Of a stretch of 64,000 bases of DNA, positions 1-8,021 are shown piece after piece; the first letter of the stretch is position 1; every line of letters begins with the position of its first letter. This stretch comes from Caballeronia pedi (GTDB taxonomy: Bacteria; Pseudomonadota; Gammaproteobacteria; Burkholderiales; Burkholderiaceae): assembly GCF_001544915.2 (NCBI RefSeq), contig NZ_FCOE02000018.1:1-64000 (forward strand), in the 5' to 3' direction. The position numbers were made by a program, and so were the translations under genes. The notes beneath the pieces were generated by a model. The model saw nothing but the letters and a program-made list of their open reading frames with translations, had not been told where the DNA came from and did not search any database.

Positions 1-137
1 TGCTTCAGCCCCGAAAGACTGAAACCGCACTCGCTATCAAGCGCCCACACTTATCGGCTGTTAGTTTTTAAAGAGCACATCGCAAGCACCACATCAACTT
101 CCGTCTTGCGTCGCTGCATCAGCAGCAGAGAAACGAG
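1..137 (-). other. rRNA operon leader with boxA antiterminator
   Basis: Read on the minus strand, this stretch lies just downstream of a strong promoter and contains TGCTCTTTAAAAA at 65-77, a close match to the boxA antitermination element of proteobacterial rrn leaders. It is followed by the ACAGCCGATAAG-type sequence usual before rRNA in Burkholderia. The 16S gene itself is not in the window and should begin beyond position 1. Inference: the window abuts a leftward rrn operon. Confidence 0.75.
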
Positions 138-200
138 ATTATGAAGAACGCTCCGGTATCTGTCAACAAGAACTTCCAACTTCTTTTCTTGCCAACCACG
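138..200 (-). promoter_or_regulatory. rrn P1-type promoter with A/T-rich upstream element
   Basis: On the minus strand a perfect -35 (TTGACA, 161-166) is separated by exactly 17 bp from CATAAT (138-143). The A-rich stretch 167-200 directly upstream resembles an UP element. Strength, position and the boxA downstream fit an rRNA P1 promoter firing leftward out of the window. Confidence 0.8.
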
Positions 201-425
201 CCTGGAACCGCCTCATCCCGCCTCCTTCGCGTTCATCGAATCGCGAAGGAACGGAATTCTAGTCAGTGAATCCCGGCTCCGCAAGGGGTGTGTGAAAAAA
301 CGATTCGATCGTCCCAAATGCCTATTCCTTCCGACAGACCCACGTGCTGCAACGCCACACGATAAAACCAACCGCCGAGCGACTACAATCAAAGGTTCAC
401 CGCACCAATTCACTCACGTATCGAT
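201..425. other. intergenic region before the DUF2863 gene
   Basis: This 225 bp separates the divergent rrn promoter from the rightward DUF2863 gene. I see no RNA gene, repeat or convincing sigma-70 promoter for the rightward gene. The short open frames here overlap each other and lack ribosome-binding sites. Confidence 0.5.
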
Positions 426-1640
426 ATGCGCTCGCGACTTGCAAAACGTATTCCCCCGGACGCCGACAAGCTCGTCAGCCTCTCTCTCGCGCTCTTCGCG
501 TCCGGCAGCCGTGTCGAGGATCGCTTCTGGGAAGATCGCCTCGACGCGCTCATTGCCAAACTCGTCCGCAACGGTAATCAGACGACGCTCGACGCCGCGC
601 TCGACCATCTGCAGCAGAATCATCCGGACGCGTACGGCGCCCTCGCAGACATGGCCGAGACCCACAGCGAGTCGTTCAATATCGACATCGACGGCGCGCC
701 CCACGAAGCATTGCTCATCGCCGCCCCGGTGCTCGCGTGGACGCGCTACGCGATCCCCTCCGGCGCCCTCAAGGGCGACGCAATCGATGCGCTGCGCACG
801 CAGATGCAAGCGCATGTCCTCGCGGCCGGCGCGCGCGTGGCGGTCGCGCCGTACCTCTATAGCATCGACCAGTTGCCGCGGCACCACGTCGATACGGCGC
901 GCCTCGCGCAACAACTGCTGCAAACGGTCTTGAGCGGCAACGTCGCACGCTTGAACCTGTCCGATCTTCCGGAAACCTCGCCGATTCTCGCCGACCCGCG
1001 ATTCCTGCTGGCCCTGGTCGTCGTACCGGCTGGCGGGGCGTTGTTCCGTTGGCAGGAAGACGAGAACGGCGGCCGCGTCGAGCGTGGTCAATGCCTGGAA
1101 CAATGGGCCGCGCAAGGCGGGCCGAGTTTCGCGGCCATTCTGCCCGGCTGCGAATTCGAGTGTCTCCTTCCCGACGCCTACTATTCCGCCTGCCGCGACG
1201 CCGACGAGCAAGTCCGCCCGCACACCGTACGCACCGCAGTGCGCTATCTGTTCGACACGCTCGGCGCCGCGCCTCAGGACCTGCGCGCCGTCATCGCGGG
1301 TTTCGGCGAGCGGCGTATCGACGAATACCGCATCGGCTTCACGCGACGCGGCAGCAACGACGTGATCTATGGCGTCGTGTGGCCGCTCTACGGACGCGAG
1401 AACGGCGAACTGGGCATGGATGAGGATGCCGCCGATCTCGAAGGCGCCAACGGCGCGGTCGAGGAAATCGTCGAATTGCTGAAGAAGGCGGGCGTGTCGG
1501 ACGTGCGTCGCCATGCCGGACGCTTCGAACCGGAATTTTGCGACGACTGCGGCGTGCCGCTCTATGCCGATCCGCTCGGCGAGATCGTCCATGCCGAAAT
1601 GCCCGAGGACGCCGAGCCGGCGCAGCCTCACTTCCACTGA
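426..1640 (+). CDS. DUF2863 family protein
   Basis: A 404-residue acidic soluble protein that I recognise as the DUF2863 family, which is largely confined to Burkholderiales and has no assigned biochemical role. There is no signal peptide or membrane segment. The central part (about residues 215-330) carries cysteines in GCEF and YYSACRD contexts, and near the C-terminus there is a C-x2-C pair (FCDDCG, about residue 373) that could hold a metal, though no second pair is obvious. The gene is monocistronic: it faces away from the rrn promoter and ends at a terminator. An antisense frame of nearly the same length exists but shows no protein-like composition. Function unknown. Confidence 0.85.
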   Translation: MRSRLAKRIPPDADKLVSLSLALFASGSRVEDRFWEDRLDALIAKLVRNGNQTTLDAALDHLQQNHPDAYGALADMAETHSESFNIDIDGAPHEALLIAAPVLAWTRYAIPSGALKGDAIDALRTQMQAHVLAAGARVAVAPYLYSIDQLPRHHVDTARLAQQLLQTVLSGNVARLNLSDLPETSPILADPRFLLALVVVPAGGALFRWQEDENGGRVERGQCLEQWAAQGGPSFAAILPGCEFECLLPDAYYSACRDADEQVRPHTVRTAVRYLFDTLGAAPQDLRAVIAGFGERRIDEYRIGFTRRGSNDVIYGVVWPLYGRENGELGMDEDAADLEGANGAVEEIVELLKKAGVSDVRRHAGRFEPEFCDDCGVPLYADPLGEIVHAEMPEDAEPAQPHFH

Positions 1641-1675
1641 AAACCGGCGCAACAGCCGTTTTCGACCAGAACCGG

Positions 1676-1698
1676 ACCCCGCCCTCGCGCGGGGTTTT
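1676..1698 (+). terminator. Rho-independent terminator after the DUF2863 gene
   Basis: CCCCGC (1677-1682) and GCGGGG (1689-1694) form a six-pair G/C stem, extended by one A-T pair, with a six-base loop and followed by TTTT. It lies 36 bp after the stop codon. Confidence 0.8.
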
Positions 1699-1834
1699 GT
1701 GTATTTATGCCTATGCCGTTTGGATAGGGGGCCGAATCACCTCAAATTTGTCAACATAGCACTAACGCCGACCTGTTCTCCGGCGTCGAGTCCCTGAAGC
1801 CGAAGGCGACGGGTGTTTTGACAAGAGGTAAAGC

Positions 1835-2644
1835 ATGAAAATCAATATCATTGGTTCCGACGCCGAGCGCCGGGCGGGCCTTAAAACATTGCTGCGCCGT
1901 ATTGCGCGCCAAGCGCAATTCACCGAGGCGAAGGACTGGAGACAAGCCCGTTCCGCCTTGAAACGCTCTCAACCCGACATGATCGTGATCGACTGGGCGC
2001 CCGACCTGCGCACCGGCGACCTGCAGATTCTGCTCGACACCGCGCCCCGCGTACCCGCGGCCATCATGGTCGACCGCTGCGGCGCCGCGCTGGTCTATGC
2101 GCTGATAAGCGTGGGCGCCATGGGCGTGATCCCCCGCACGCTCGAACCGATCGTGATCCTTCGCGCGCTGGAGATGGTGCTCGTCGGCGGCCACTATATT
2201 CCTCCAGACGTCGTCGATCCGGCACTGACGCTCGCGCTCACCGCCCGCCGCGCGCAGGCTGGCGACCGGATCCCGCCCAGGCTTCGCTTGCATCCGACGC
2301 TCTCGCCCCGTCAGCAGCAGATCATGCGGTGCGTGCACATGGGCAGCACGAACAAGATGATCGCGAAGACCCTCGGCATCAGTGAAGGCACGGTCAAAAT
2401 CCACCTTGCAAGTATCTTCCAGCAGCTGGGCGCGACAAATCGCGCCGCCGCGGTAGCCATCTACAACGGCGTGCAAAACTCGCATCTGGAGATTCTGCGC
2501 AACGCCAGCGAGCACGCGGCGCGAGTCGTTTCGGGCCAGCCAGGCGTGATTCCGCTGCGCAGGACGAGGACGCGTTATCCATCGCTCCTGGACGACGACG
2601 CGGCCGCGCTCCCGATGGCCGCCGAGCCGGAATCACCGTTCTAG
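1835..2644 (+). CDS. LuxR/NarL-type transcriptional regulator with atypical receiver
   Basis: A 269-residue protein with an N-terminal receiver-like domain (about 1-125), a GerE/LuxR helix-turn-helix (about 155-210, motif LSPRQQQIM then SEGTVKIHLASIF) and a basic, poorly ordered C-terminal tail. A GAGGT ribosome-binding site lies 7 bases before the ATG. The receiver keeps an acidic residue near the start (Asp9) and a candidate phospho-acceptor Asp53, but the conserved lysine loop reads IPR with arginine at about 101, and the Ser/Thr switch position is occupied by Asp80. No sensor kinase lies nearby. It could therefore be an orphan regulator that does not depend on phosphorylation; its targets cannot be deduced from context. 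Confidence 0.85.
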   Translation: MKINIIGSDAERRAGLKTLLRRIARQAQFTEAKDWRQARSALKRSQPDMIVIDWAPDLRTGDLQILLDTAPRVPAAIMVDRCGAALVYALISVGAMGVIPRTLEPIVILRALEMVLVGGHYIPPDVVDPALTLALTARRAQAGDRIPPRLRLHPTLSPRQQQIMRCVHMGSTNKMIAKTLGISEGTVKIHLASIFQQLGATNRAAAVAIYNGVQNSHLEILRNASEHAARVVSGQPGVIPLRRTRTRYPSLLDDDAAALPMAAEPESPF

Positions 2645-2703
2645 CAACAAATGAAGCAAACGGGTTCGTCCTTCGCGCACACGTTTTACGCGCAGCGAGT
2701 AAT

Positions 2704-3387
2704 ATGCAAGGCATGGGGTTCTTCTACACACCACTACCGCTTTGGCTGACCGTCGGCGGCTGGATCATCGCCGCGGGGCTGCTTGCGCTCGCGCTACTGC
2801 AGCGTCCGTTCGCTCGTCTTCAGGACGCCACGCTGCAGAACGTGTGGCTAGGCATCATCGTCGCGGTTTCCGTGCTGTGGGCGTGCAATGCATGGTTCGA
2901 CGACGGACCCGTCATCCACCTGTTGGGCGCAACGCTGATGGTCACGCTGTTCGACTGGCGGCTCGCGCTCATCGGCACGGCGGCGACTACGGGCCTCGCC
3001 GCCGTCGTACTCGATGCTTCGTGGCTCGCGGTGGCGACCACCTATCTCCTTTTCGGCGCGCTACCCGTCGCCGTCTCGACCCTGCTGCAACGCCTGAGCA
3101 ACGCCTGGTTGCCGCGCAATCTTTTCACCTTCATCGCCGGACACGGCTTCATCACTTCGGCCATCGCGGTGGCGGCGGCATGCGGCGCAACCGTGCTGCT
3201 CGAGATGGCGCTCGCGGGCAGCCCCATCGTCATACCCGCGGCGTTCACGCGAAGCTCGCTTCTTCTCGGCGCGGGTGAAGCCCTCTTCACGGGGCTGCTC
3301 ACCATCCTGATCACGGTGTACAAGCCCGCGTGGATCACCACGTATGATGTGCGCCGCTATCGTCTCGACCGGGGTCCGCGCGTCTAG
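2704..3387 (+). CDS. energy-coupling factor transporter permease-like (CbiM-type) membrane protein
   Basis: A 227-residue integral membrane protein with about six hydrophobic segments and a central F-T-F-I-A-G-H-G-F motif (about residue 140) typical of the CbiM/COG3235 family of predicted cobalt or nickel uptake permeases. No CbiN, CbiQ or CbiO partner is encoded around it, so transport competence is uncertain; other family members also occur alone. The start could be 2704 or the in-frame ATG at 2713; neither has a strong ribosome-binding site. It follows the LuxR-type gene by 59 bp and may be co-transcribed with it. Confidence 0.75.
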   Translation: MQGMGFFYTPLPLWLTVGGWIIAAGLLALALLQRPFARLQDATLQNVWLGIIVAVSVLWACNAWFDDGPVIHLLGATLMVTLFDWRLALIGTAATTGLAAVVLDASWLAVATTYLLFGALPVAVSTLLQRLSNAWLPRNLFTFIAGHGFITSAIAVAAACGATVLLEMALAGSPIVIPAAFTRSSLLLGAGEALFTGLLTILITVYKPAWITTYDVRRYRLDRGPRV

Positions 3388-3534
3388 GTTCCGCGAAGCG
3401 CACCAAGTCATTGCCATCGGGATTGCCCGATATCGGATTTCGGGCGATGGGAACGCGCGCAAAGTACGATAAGATTGAACTCCTTCCCCACACGGCGCAT
3501 CTTACTTGCCCGTGTCTTCTTAGCGCCAGACTTG

Positions 3535-4104
3535 ATGGATAGTAACTACGCACCGCGCCGGCTCCTGCGGCTCGTCGGCCGGTTAGCGGTATGCGCATCG
3601 TTGGCATGCGCGGTGTCCGCTTTTGCCGATTCGCTCGACGAGCGCAATGAACTGATTCACCACTTCGTCACCGAATTCAACGCCAATCCGCTCGTGGCGG
3701 ATTGCGCCGCGCATGGCAACTTCATCGCCAGCACCTCCGCGGCCTTCGATCACGTCGAATTCCCGCCCGCTTCTTTCGACACCTCGCACTCCACGATCGA
3801 ACCGTGGAACGATTCGTTCGACGAGAAGAAGCAGCGCATCAAAGTGGACAACGTCGTGACCGTCGAAGGTCAGGGCATGCCGAAGAGCGGCGAGCGCGAT
3901 CCCACGCCGCTCAAGTTCCGCTGCGGCTATGTCGGCAGTCAGATGCTCGCATTCGGATGGAACGATCCCGTGCCGCCGCTGCGCGCCCGCGCCGAGCCGT
4001 CCACGCACAGCACGAAGGGCAAGCACAGCGCGAAAGGCAAGACGAAGAGCACAGCGAAGTCGTCGTCGACCAAATCGACGAAAAAGACGACCAAGAAGCA
4101 CTGA
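3535..4104 (+). CDS. secreted protein with lysine-rich tail, possibly BspC-like
   Basis: About 189 residues. The ATG at 3535 is preferred over an upstream TTG at 3475 because it puts a canonical signal peptide (basic start, hydrophobic core, cleavage near AFA-D) at the N-terminus. The mature part holds a compact domain of about 120 residues with two cysteines (VADCAAHG and KFRCGY) that could form a disulfide. It ends with about 35 residues made almost wholly of Lys, Ser, Thr, Gly and Ala. I think of the Burkholderia BspC-domain proteins, but this is memory, not a search. The tail could bind nucleic acid, LPS or the cell wall. Confidence 0.6.
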   Translation: MDSNYAPRRLLRLVGRLAVCASLACAVSAFADSLDERNELIHHFVTEFNANPLVADCAAHGNFIASTSAAFDHVEFPPASFDTSHSTIEPWNDSFDEKKQRIKVDNVVTVEGQGMPKSGERDPTPLKFRCGYVGSQMLAFGWNDPVPPLRARAEPSTHSTKGKHSAKGKTKSTAKSSSTKSTKKTTKKH

Positions 4105-4133
4105 TCACGTCCGCTACGCGGCGAAGACACGAC

Positions 4134-4173
4134 AAAAAAGAGCCTGGCCACGCGAAGTAGCCAGGCTCTTTTT
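4134..4173. terminator. bidirectional terminator between convergent genes
   Basis: AAAAAGAGCCTGGC (4135-4148) and its exact complement GCCAGGCTCTTTTT (4160-4173) flank an 11-base loop. The T-tracts on both strands serve the rightward secreted-protein gene and the leftward carboxypeptidase gene. Confidence 0.9.
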
Positions 4174-4188
4174 ACATCCGCAGGCACA

Positions 4189-5349
4189 TCAGGCGTCGAG
4201 CGATTTCAGATGCCACAGAATGGCCTGAAGCATCGATGCGCCGAGCGCCGCACTACGCGCGCCGTTCCAGCCGACGCTCTCATCCGGCAGATTCGCGTTG
4301 TCCTTGAAAGGCATCTCCAGCGTGAGCGAAAGACACTTGTACTCGTTGCCGATGTACTTCGACGCCAGCTTGAGCGCATCCGTCTGATACTTGCTCGACT
4401 CGTAGCCGTACACGTCCTGAAAATCCGGGCTCGCCTGCTTGAAGAATTCGACGAACGCCTTCTGCTCCTTCGCCTGCTGCGCGGTGAAGCCCGGCAGCAT
4501 CTCCGAGCCGGCGACAAACACGTACGGAATGGCTTCATCGCCGTGGATATCGAAGAACAGGTCGCAGCCGGTCTCCTCGATGGCCTCGCGCACCACGAGC
4601 ACTTCCGGGCTACGCTCGGCGCTCGGCTCCATCCACTCGCGATTCAGGTTCGCGCCCGCCGCGTTGGTGCGCAGGTTGCCGAGCACGCTGCCGTCCGGAT
4701 TCATGTTCGGCACGATATGGAAGATGGCCCGCTCGAAGAGCGAGCGCGCAACCGGATCGCCCGCCCAGTCGCCGAAGCCCGCGAGGCGCTTCACGAGCCC
4801 TTCGACGAACCATTCCGCCATCGTCTCGCCCGGATGCTGGCGCGCGATGATCCAGATTTTCTTCTTCGGCTCGGCGTCGCCGAAATCCGGGATGCCGAGC
4901 GAGAGCACCGACATCGGGCGGCCCTGCACCGTGCTGCCGAGTTCGGTCAGCGTCGCGAGCGGCATCTGCTGAACCGCGCCGAGAAACTCCGAGTGGCGCT
5001 CCTCGCTGTACGGCTCGAAGTACGCGTAATAGATGCGATCGAAATCCGGCGTATGGTCGATCGTCATTACCTTGCCGTCGTACTCCGTCGACACGCGGAA
5101 CCAGTTCACGCGGTCGTAGCTCGCGACCGCTTCATAGTCGCGCCAGCCTTCCGGGAACGCGCACTGCGCCGCGTTCTCGAAGGTCATCACGAGACGCTCG
5201 CCGCGCGCGCCGGATACGCGGAAGTAGAACCATTGCGCGAAATCGGCATGCGAGTCCGGGCGAACGCGCAGCCGGATATCGGCGGGATCGTCGGCGTTGA
5301 TGACTTCGATCGCGCCTGCGTCGAAGTTGCTTGAAATGGAGAGAGTCAT
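4189..5349 (-). CDS. M14-type cytosolic carboxypeptidase (CCP/AGBL-like)
   Basis: A 386-residue cytosolic zinc carboxypeptidase. The N-terminal beta-rich domain (about 1-120, with the FAQWFYFRVSG motif) is the one found in the cytosolic carboxypeptidase (AGBL/Nna1) branch. The catalytic domain has the zinc ligands H172 and E175 in RQHPGETMAEW, the third histidine in FFDIHGDE, the substrate arginine in ANLNREW and the catalytic glutamate in LTLEMPF. Eukaryotic relatives trim glutamates from tubulin; the bacterial substrate is not established. The ATG at 5349 has an AAGGAAA ribosome-binding site. It follows yaaA by 29 bp in the same direction, so the two probably share a transcript. Confidence 0.88.
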   Translation of the reverse strand: MTLSISSNFDAGAIEVINADDPADIRLRVRPDSHADFAQWFYFRVSGARGERLVMTFENAAQCAFPEGWRDYEAVASYDRVNWFRVSTEYDGKVMTIDHTPDFDRIYYAYFEPYSEERHSEFLGAVQQMPLATLTELGSTVQGRPMSVLSLGIPDFGDAEPKKKIWIIARQHPGETMAEWFVEGLVKRLAGFGDWAGDPVARSLFERAIFHIVPNMNPDGSVLGNLRTNAAGANLNREWMEPSAERSPEVLVVREAIEETGCDLFFDIHGDEAIPYVFVAGSEMLPGFTAQQAKEQKAFVEFFKQASPDFQDVYGYESSKYQTDALKLASKYIGNEYKCLSLTLEMPFKDNANLPDESVGWNGARSAALGASMLQAILWHLKSLDA

Positions 5350-5378
5350 CTGCGTTTCCTTGGCTTGCCGCGCGCACC

Positions 5379-6158
5379 TCATTCCGAGACGCGGCGGCGA
5401 AATACGAATGTCGTATCGTTCGACGCTTTCGCATCGAACGCGTAGCCTTCCTTGTCGAAGCCCTTGAGCGCTTCCGGCTCGTCGATGCGGTTTTCGACCG
5501 CATAGCGCGCCATCAGGCCGCGCGCGCGCTTCGCGTGAAAGCTGATGATCTTGTAGCGCCCGCCCTTCCACTCCTCGAAGACGGGCGAAACGACAGGAGC
5601 TGCCAGCAGCTTCGGCTTGACCGACTTGAAATATTCCTCCGACGCGCAGTTCACCAGCACGCGCGCGCCGCGCTGCTTCTTCAACTGCTCGTTGAGCGCC
5701 GCCGTGATGCGCTCGCCCCAGAACGCGTACAGATCCTTGCCGCGCGCGTTCGGGAATTTCGTGCCCATTTCGAGCCGATAAGGCTGCAACAGATCGAGCG
5801 GCCGCAACAAACCGTACAGCCCCGACAGCACGCGCACATGGTTCTGCGCGAAATCGAGATCGCCTGCCGACAGCGTCTTCGCGGCGAAACCTTCGTAGAC
5901 ATCGCCGTTGAACGCGAGCACGGCCTGCTTGGAATTGCGCGTGTCGAATTTCTTCGACCAATCTGCGTAACGCTGAAAATTCAGCGCCGCGAGCGGGTCC
6001 GAAATGCTCATCATCCCGCCGATCTGCTGCGGCGAGAGTGCGCGCAGGCCGTCGATCAATTCGGCGGCGTCATCGACGAATTGCGGCAGCGTGTGCTTCT
6101 TGATATGTGCGGGCGTCTCGTAGTCGAGCGATTTGGCAGGCGATAGAACGATTATCAT
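5379..6158 (-). CDS. yaaA: peroxide stress protein YaaA
   Basis: A 259-residue protein of the YaaA/DUF328 family, starting [12 protein letters not shown], with the family's [11 protein letters not shown] and [12 protein letters not shown] motifs and a basic centre ([13 protein letters not shown]). In Escherichia coli YaaA limits intracellular iron and damage during hydrogen peroxide stress and is under OxyR control. Length matches the family. It is the first gene of a two-gene leftward unit with the M14 carboxypeptidase, and is divergent from the PIN gene with 56 bp between the two starts, so their promoters must be close together. Confidence 0.93.
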   Translation of the reverse strand: MIIVLSPAKSLDYETPAHIKKHTLPQFVDDAAELIDGLRALSPQQIGGMMSISDPLAALNFQRYADWSKKFDTRNSKQAVLAFNGDVYEGFAAKTLSAGDLDFAQNHVRVLSGLYGLLRPLDLLQPYRLEMGTKFPNARGKDLYAFWGERITAALNEQLKKQRGARVLVNCASEEYFKSVKPKLLAAPVVSPVFEEWKGGRYKIISFHAKRARGLMARYAVENRIDEPEALKGFDKEGYAFDAKASNDTTFVFRRRVSE

Positions 6159-6214
6159 GGAGGCTCGCCGGCACGCCGCCGGCGATCATTGGCATAAACC
6201 CCTGATTGTATCGA

Positions 6215-6706
6215 ATGGAAAATTCCGCCGCGCTGCCGCCGTCACCGATGCGCGTGGTGCTCGATTCGAATGTCTGGATCGACATCCTCGTATTCGACGA
6301 CCCCGCCACGCGCCCGATTCGCTCGGCCCTCGAAGCCCGCGCCCTCGAAGCGCTGATCGACGAGCGCTGCCTCAGGGAACTCACGCGCGTGCTCGACTAT
6401 CCGCAGTTCGTGCGCATGGCGGTCGACAAGCCAGCCGCGCTCGAAACCGTCGCGCGTCTTTCCACGCTCGTCGCGGCGACGCCTGACGAAAACAAACGCC
6501 CGTTGCCCAAATGCCGCGACCGCGACGATCAGAAGTTTCTCGAACTCGCGCACGCATCGGGCGCCGGCTGGCTCGTGTCGAAGGACCGCGCGGTGCTGAA
6601 GCTCGCGCGCCGCGTCGCGCGCGACTTCGCGTTTCGCATCGCCGAGCCGAAACCCTTCGTCATCGAACTGGAAGCGCACATCGCGCCGCTCGCGGTCATC
6701 GGCTGA
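6215..6706 (+). CDS. PIN-domain protein (putative toxin component, COG1569-like)
   Basis: A 163-residue PIN-domain protein. The first acidic residue is in VVLDSNVWIDIL, a conserved glutamate in RCLRELTRVL, and the acidic pair in CRDRDDQKFLELA followed by LVSKDRAVLK, all in the order expected for the magnesium site of VapC-type ribonucleases. The ATG at 6215 is used; an upstream TTG at 6206 and an internal ATG at 6248 are alternatives. No antitoxin-sized gene precedes it (yaaA starts 56 bp away on the other strand) and none follows before the aminotransferase, so this is an orphan. It may act on RNA without a partner or have a partner elsewhere. Confidence 0.8.
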   Translation: MENSAALPPSPMRVVLDSNVWIDILVFDDPATRPIRSALEARALEALIDERCLRELTRVLDYPQFVRMAVDKPAALETVARLSTLVAATPDENKRPLPKCRDRDDQKFLELAHASGAGWLVSKDRAVLKLARRVARDFAFRIAEPKPFVIELEAHIAPLAVIG

Positions 6707-6758
6707 CGCTGTCTTAAAATAGCGTGCGCACCGTCCCGATTGCTTCGTCCACGCCCAC

Positions 6759-7946
6759 ATGATCATGAACGCCACGCACGAATTGCCGCCGACACCGCCC
6801 GAGCTTTCCTTCCCGTCGCGCCTGCCCAACGTGGGCACGACCATCTTCACCGTGATGAGCGCGCTCGCCGCGCAAAAAGGCGCGGTCAATCTCGGGCAGG
6901 GTTTCCCCGATTTCGATTGCGATGCGCGCATCGTCGATGCCGTCGCCACCGCGATGCGCGACGGCCACAACCAGTATCCGCCGATGGCGGGCGCCGCGCC
7001 CCTGCGCCAGGCGATCGCGCGCAAGATCGACGCGCTCTACGGCCGCGCCTACGACGCCGACACGGAAATCACCGTGACCGCCGGTGCGACGCAAGCCTTG
7101 CTCACAGCCGTGCTGTGCTGCGTGCAACCCGGCGACGAAGTGATCGTCATCGAGCCGATGTACGACAGCTACGTGCCGTCGATCGAACTCGCGGGCGGCA
7201 AGCCGGTGTTCGTGTCGCTCGAAGCGCCCGATTACGCCCTGCCCTTCGACAAGATCGCCGCCGCGATCACGCCGAAGACGCGCCTTTTGATGATCAACAC
7301 GCCGCACAACCCGACTGGCCGCGTGTGGCGCGCGGACGACATGAAGAAGCTGGAGGAGATCGTGCGCGGCACCAACGTGCTGATCGTCTCCGATGAAGTC
7401 TACGAGCACATGGTCTACGACGGCGCGCCGCACGAAAGCGTCTCGCGCTATCCGGAGCTGGCGAAGCGCAGCTTCGTCGTGTCGAGCTTCGGCAAGACGT
7501 TTCATGTGACGGGCTGGAAGGTCGGCTATGTCGCCGCGCCGGCCGCGCTTTCCGCCGAGTTCCGCAAGGTGCATCAGTTCAACGTGTTCACGGTGAACAC
7601 GCCGATGCAGATCGGCCTCGCGCACTATCTCGACGACCCGAAGCCGTATCTCGAACTGCCGGCCTTCTATCAGAAGAAGCGCGATTTCTTCCGCGCGGGT
7701 CTCGCGAACACGCGCTTCTCGCTGCTGCCTTGCGACGGCACGTATTTCCAGTGCGTCGACTATTCGAAGATCAGCGACATGCCCGAAGCCGACTTCTCGC
7801 AATGGCTCACGAGCGAAATCGGCGTGGCCGCGATTCCGGTGTCGGCGTTCTATCACGAGAGCCATGAATCCGGCGTCGTGCGCTTTTGCTTCGCGAAAAA
7901 AGAAGAGACGCTCGCGCTCGCGCTCGAACGTCTTGCCAGACTCTGA
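6759..7946 (+). CDS. PLP-dependent aminotransferase, methionine aminotransferase (YbdL)-like
   Basis: A 395-residue class I/II aminotransferase. Landmarks are the substrate-binding LGQGFPDFDCD region, the TVTAGATQALL cofactor loop, NTPHNPTGRVW, SDEVYEHMVYDG, and the PLP-binding lysine in SSFGKTFHVTGWKVGY. This combination matches the YbdL/kynurenine aminotransferase branch, which prefers methionine, glutamine and aromatic substrates with 2-oxo acids. The start MIMNATH lacks a clear ribosome-binding site; the ATG three codons in is equally possible. It lies 75 bp before the 3-hydroxyacyl-CoA dehydrogenase gene and may head that operon or simply adjoin it. Confidence 0.87.
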   Translation: MIMNATHELPPTPPELSFPSRLPNVGTTIFTVMSALAAQKGAVNLGQGFPDFDCDARIVDAVATAMRDGHNQYPPMAGAAPLRQAIARKIDALYGRAYDADTEITVTAGATQALLTAVLCCVQPGDEVIVIEPMYDSYVPSIELAGGKPVFVSLEAPDYALPFDKIAAAITPKTRLLMINTPHNPTGRVWRADDMKKLEEIVRGTNVLIVSDEVYEHMVYDGAPHESVSRYPELAKRSFVVSSFGKTFHVTGWKVGYVAAPAALSAEFRKVHQFNVFTVNTPMQIGLAHYLDDPKPYLELPAFYQKKRDFFRAGLANTRFSLLPCDGTYFQCVDYSKISDMPEADFSQWLTSEIGVAAIPVSAFYHESHESGVVRFCFAKKEETLALALERLARL

Positions 7947-8021
7947 GCGAAAGCGCGCCTGCCGAGCCGCATCGAACCCGACGCCACGCGCGTTCCCATC
8001 CTCGAGGAGCAGAACCGCATC

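Noticed and set aside
414-1652. 412-residue open frame on the minus strand
   Set aside because: It is antisense to the DUF2863 gene, with composition dominated by Arg, Ala and Asp/Glu from a G/C-rich reverse frame and no recognisable motif or ribosome-binding site.
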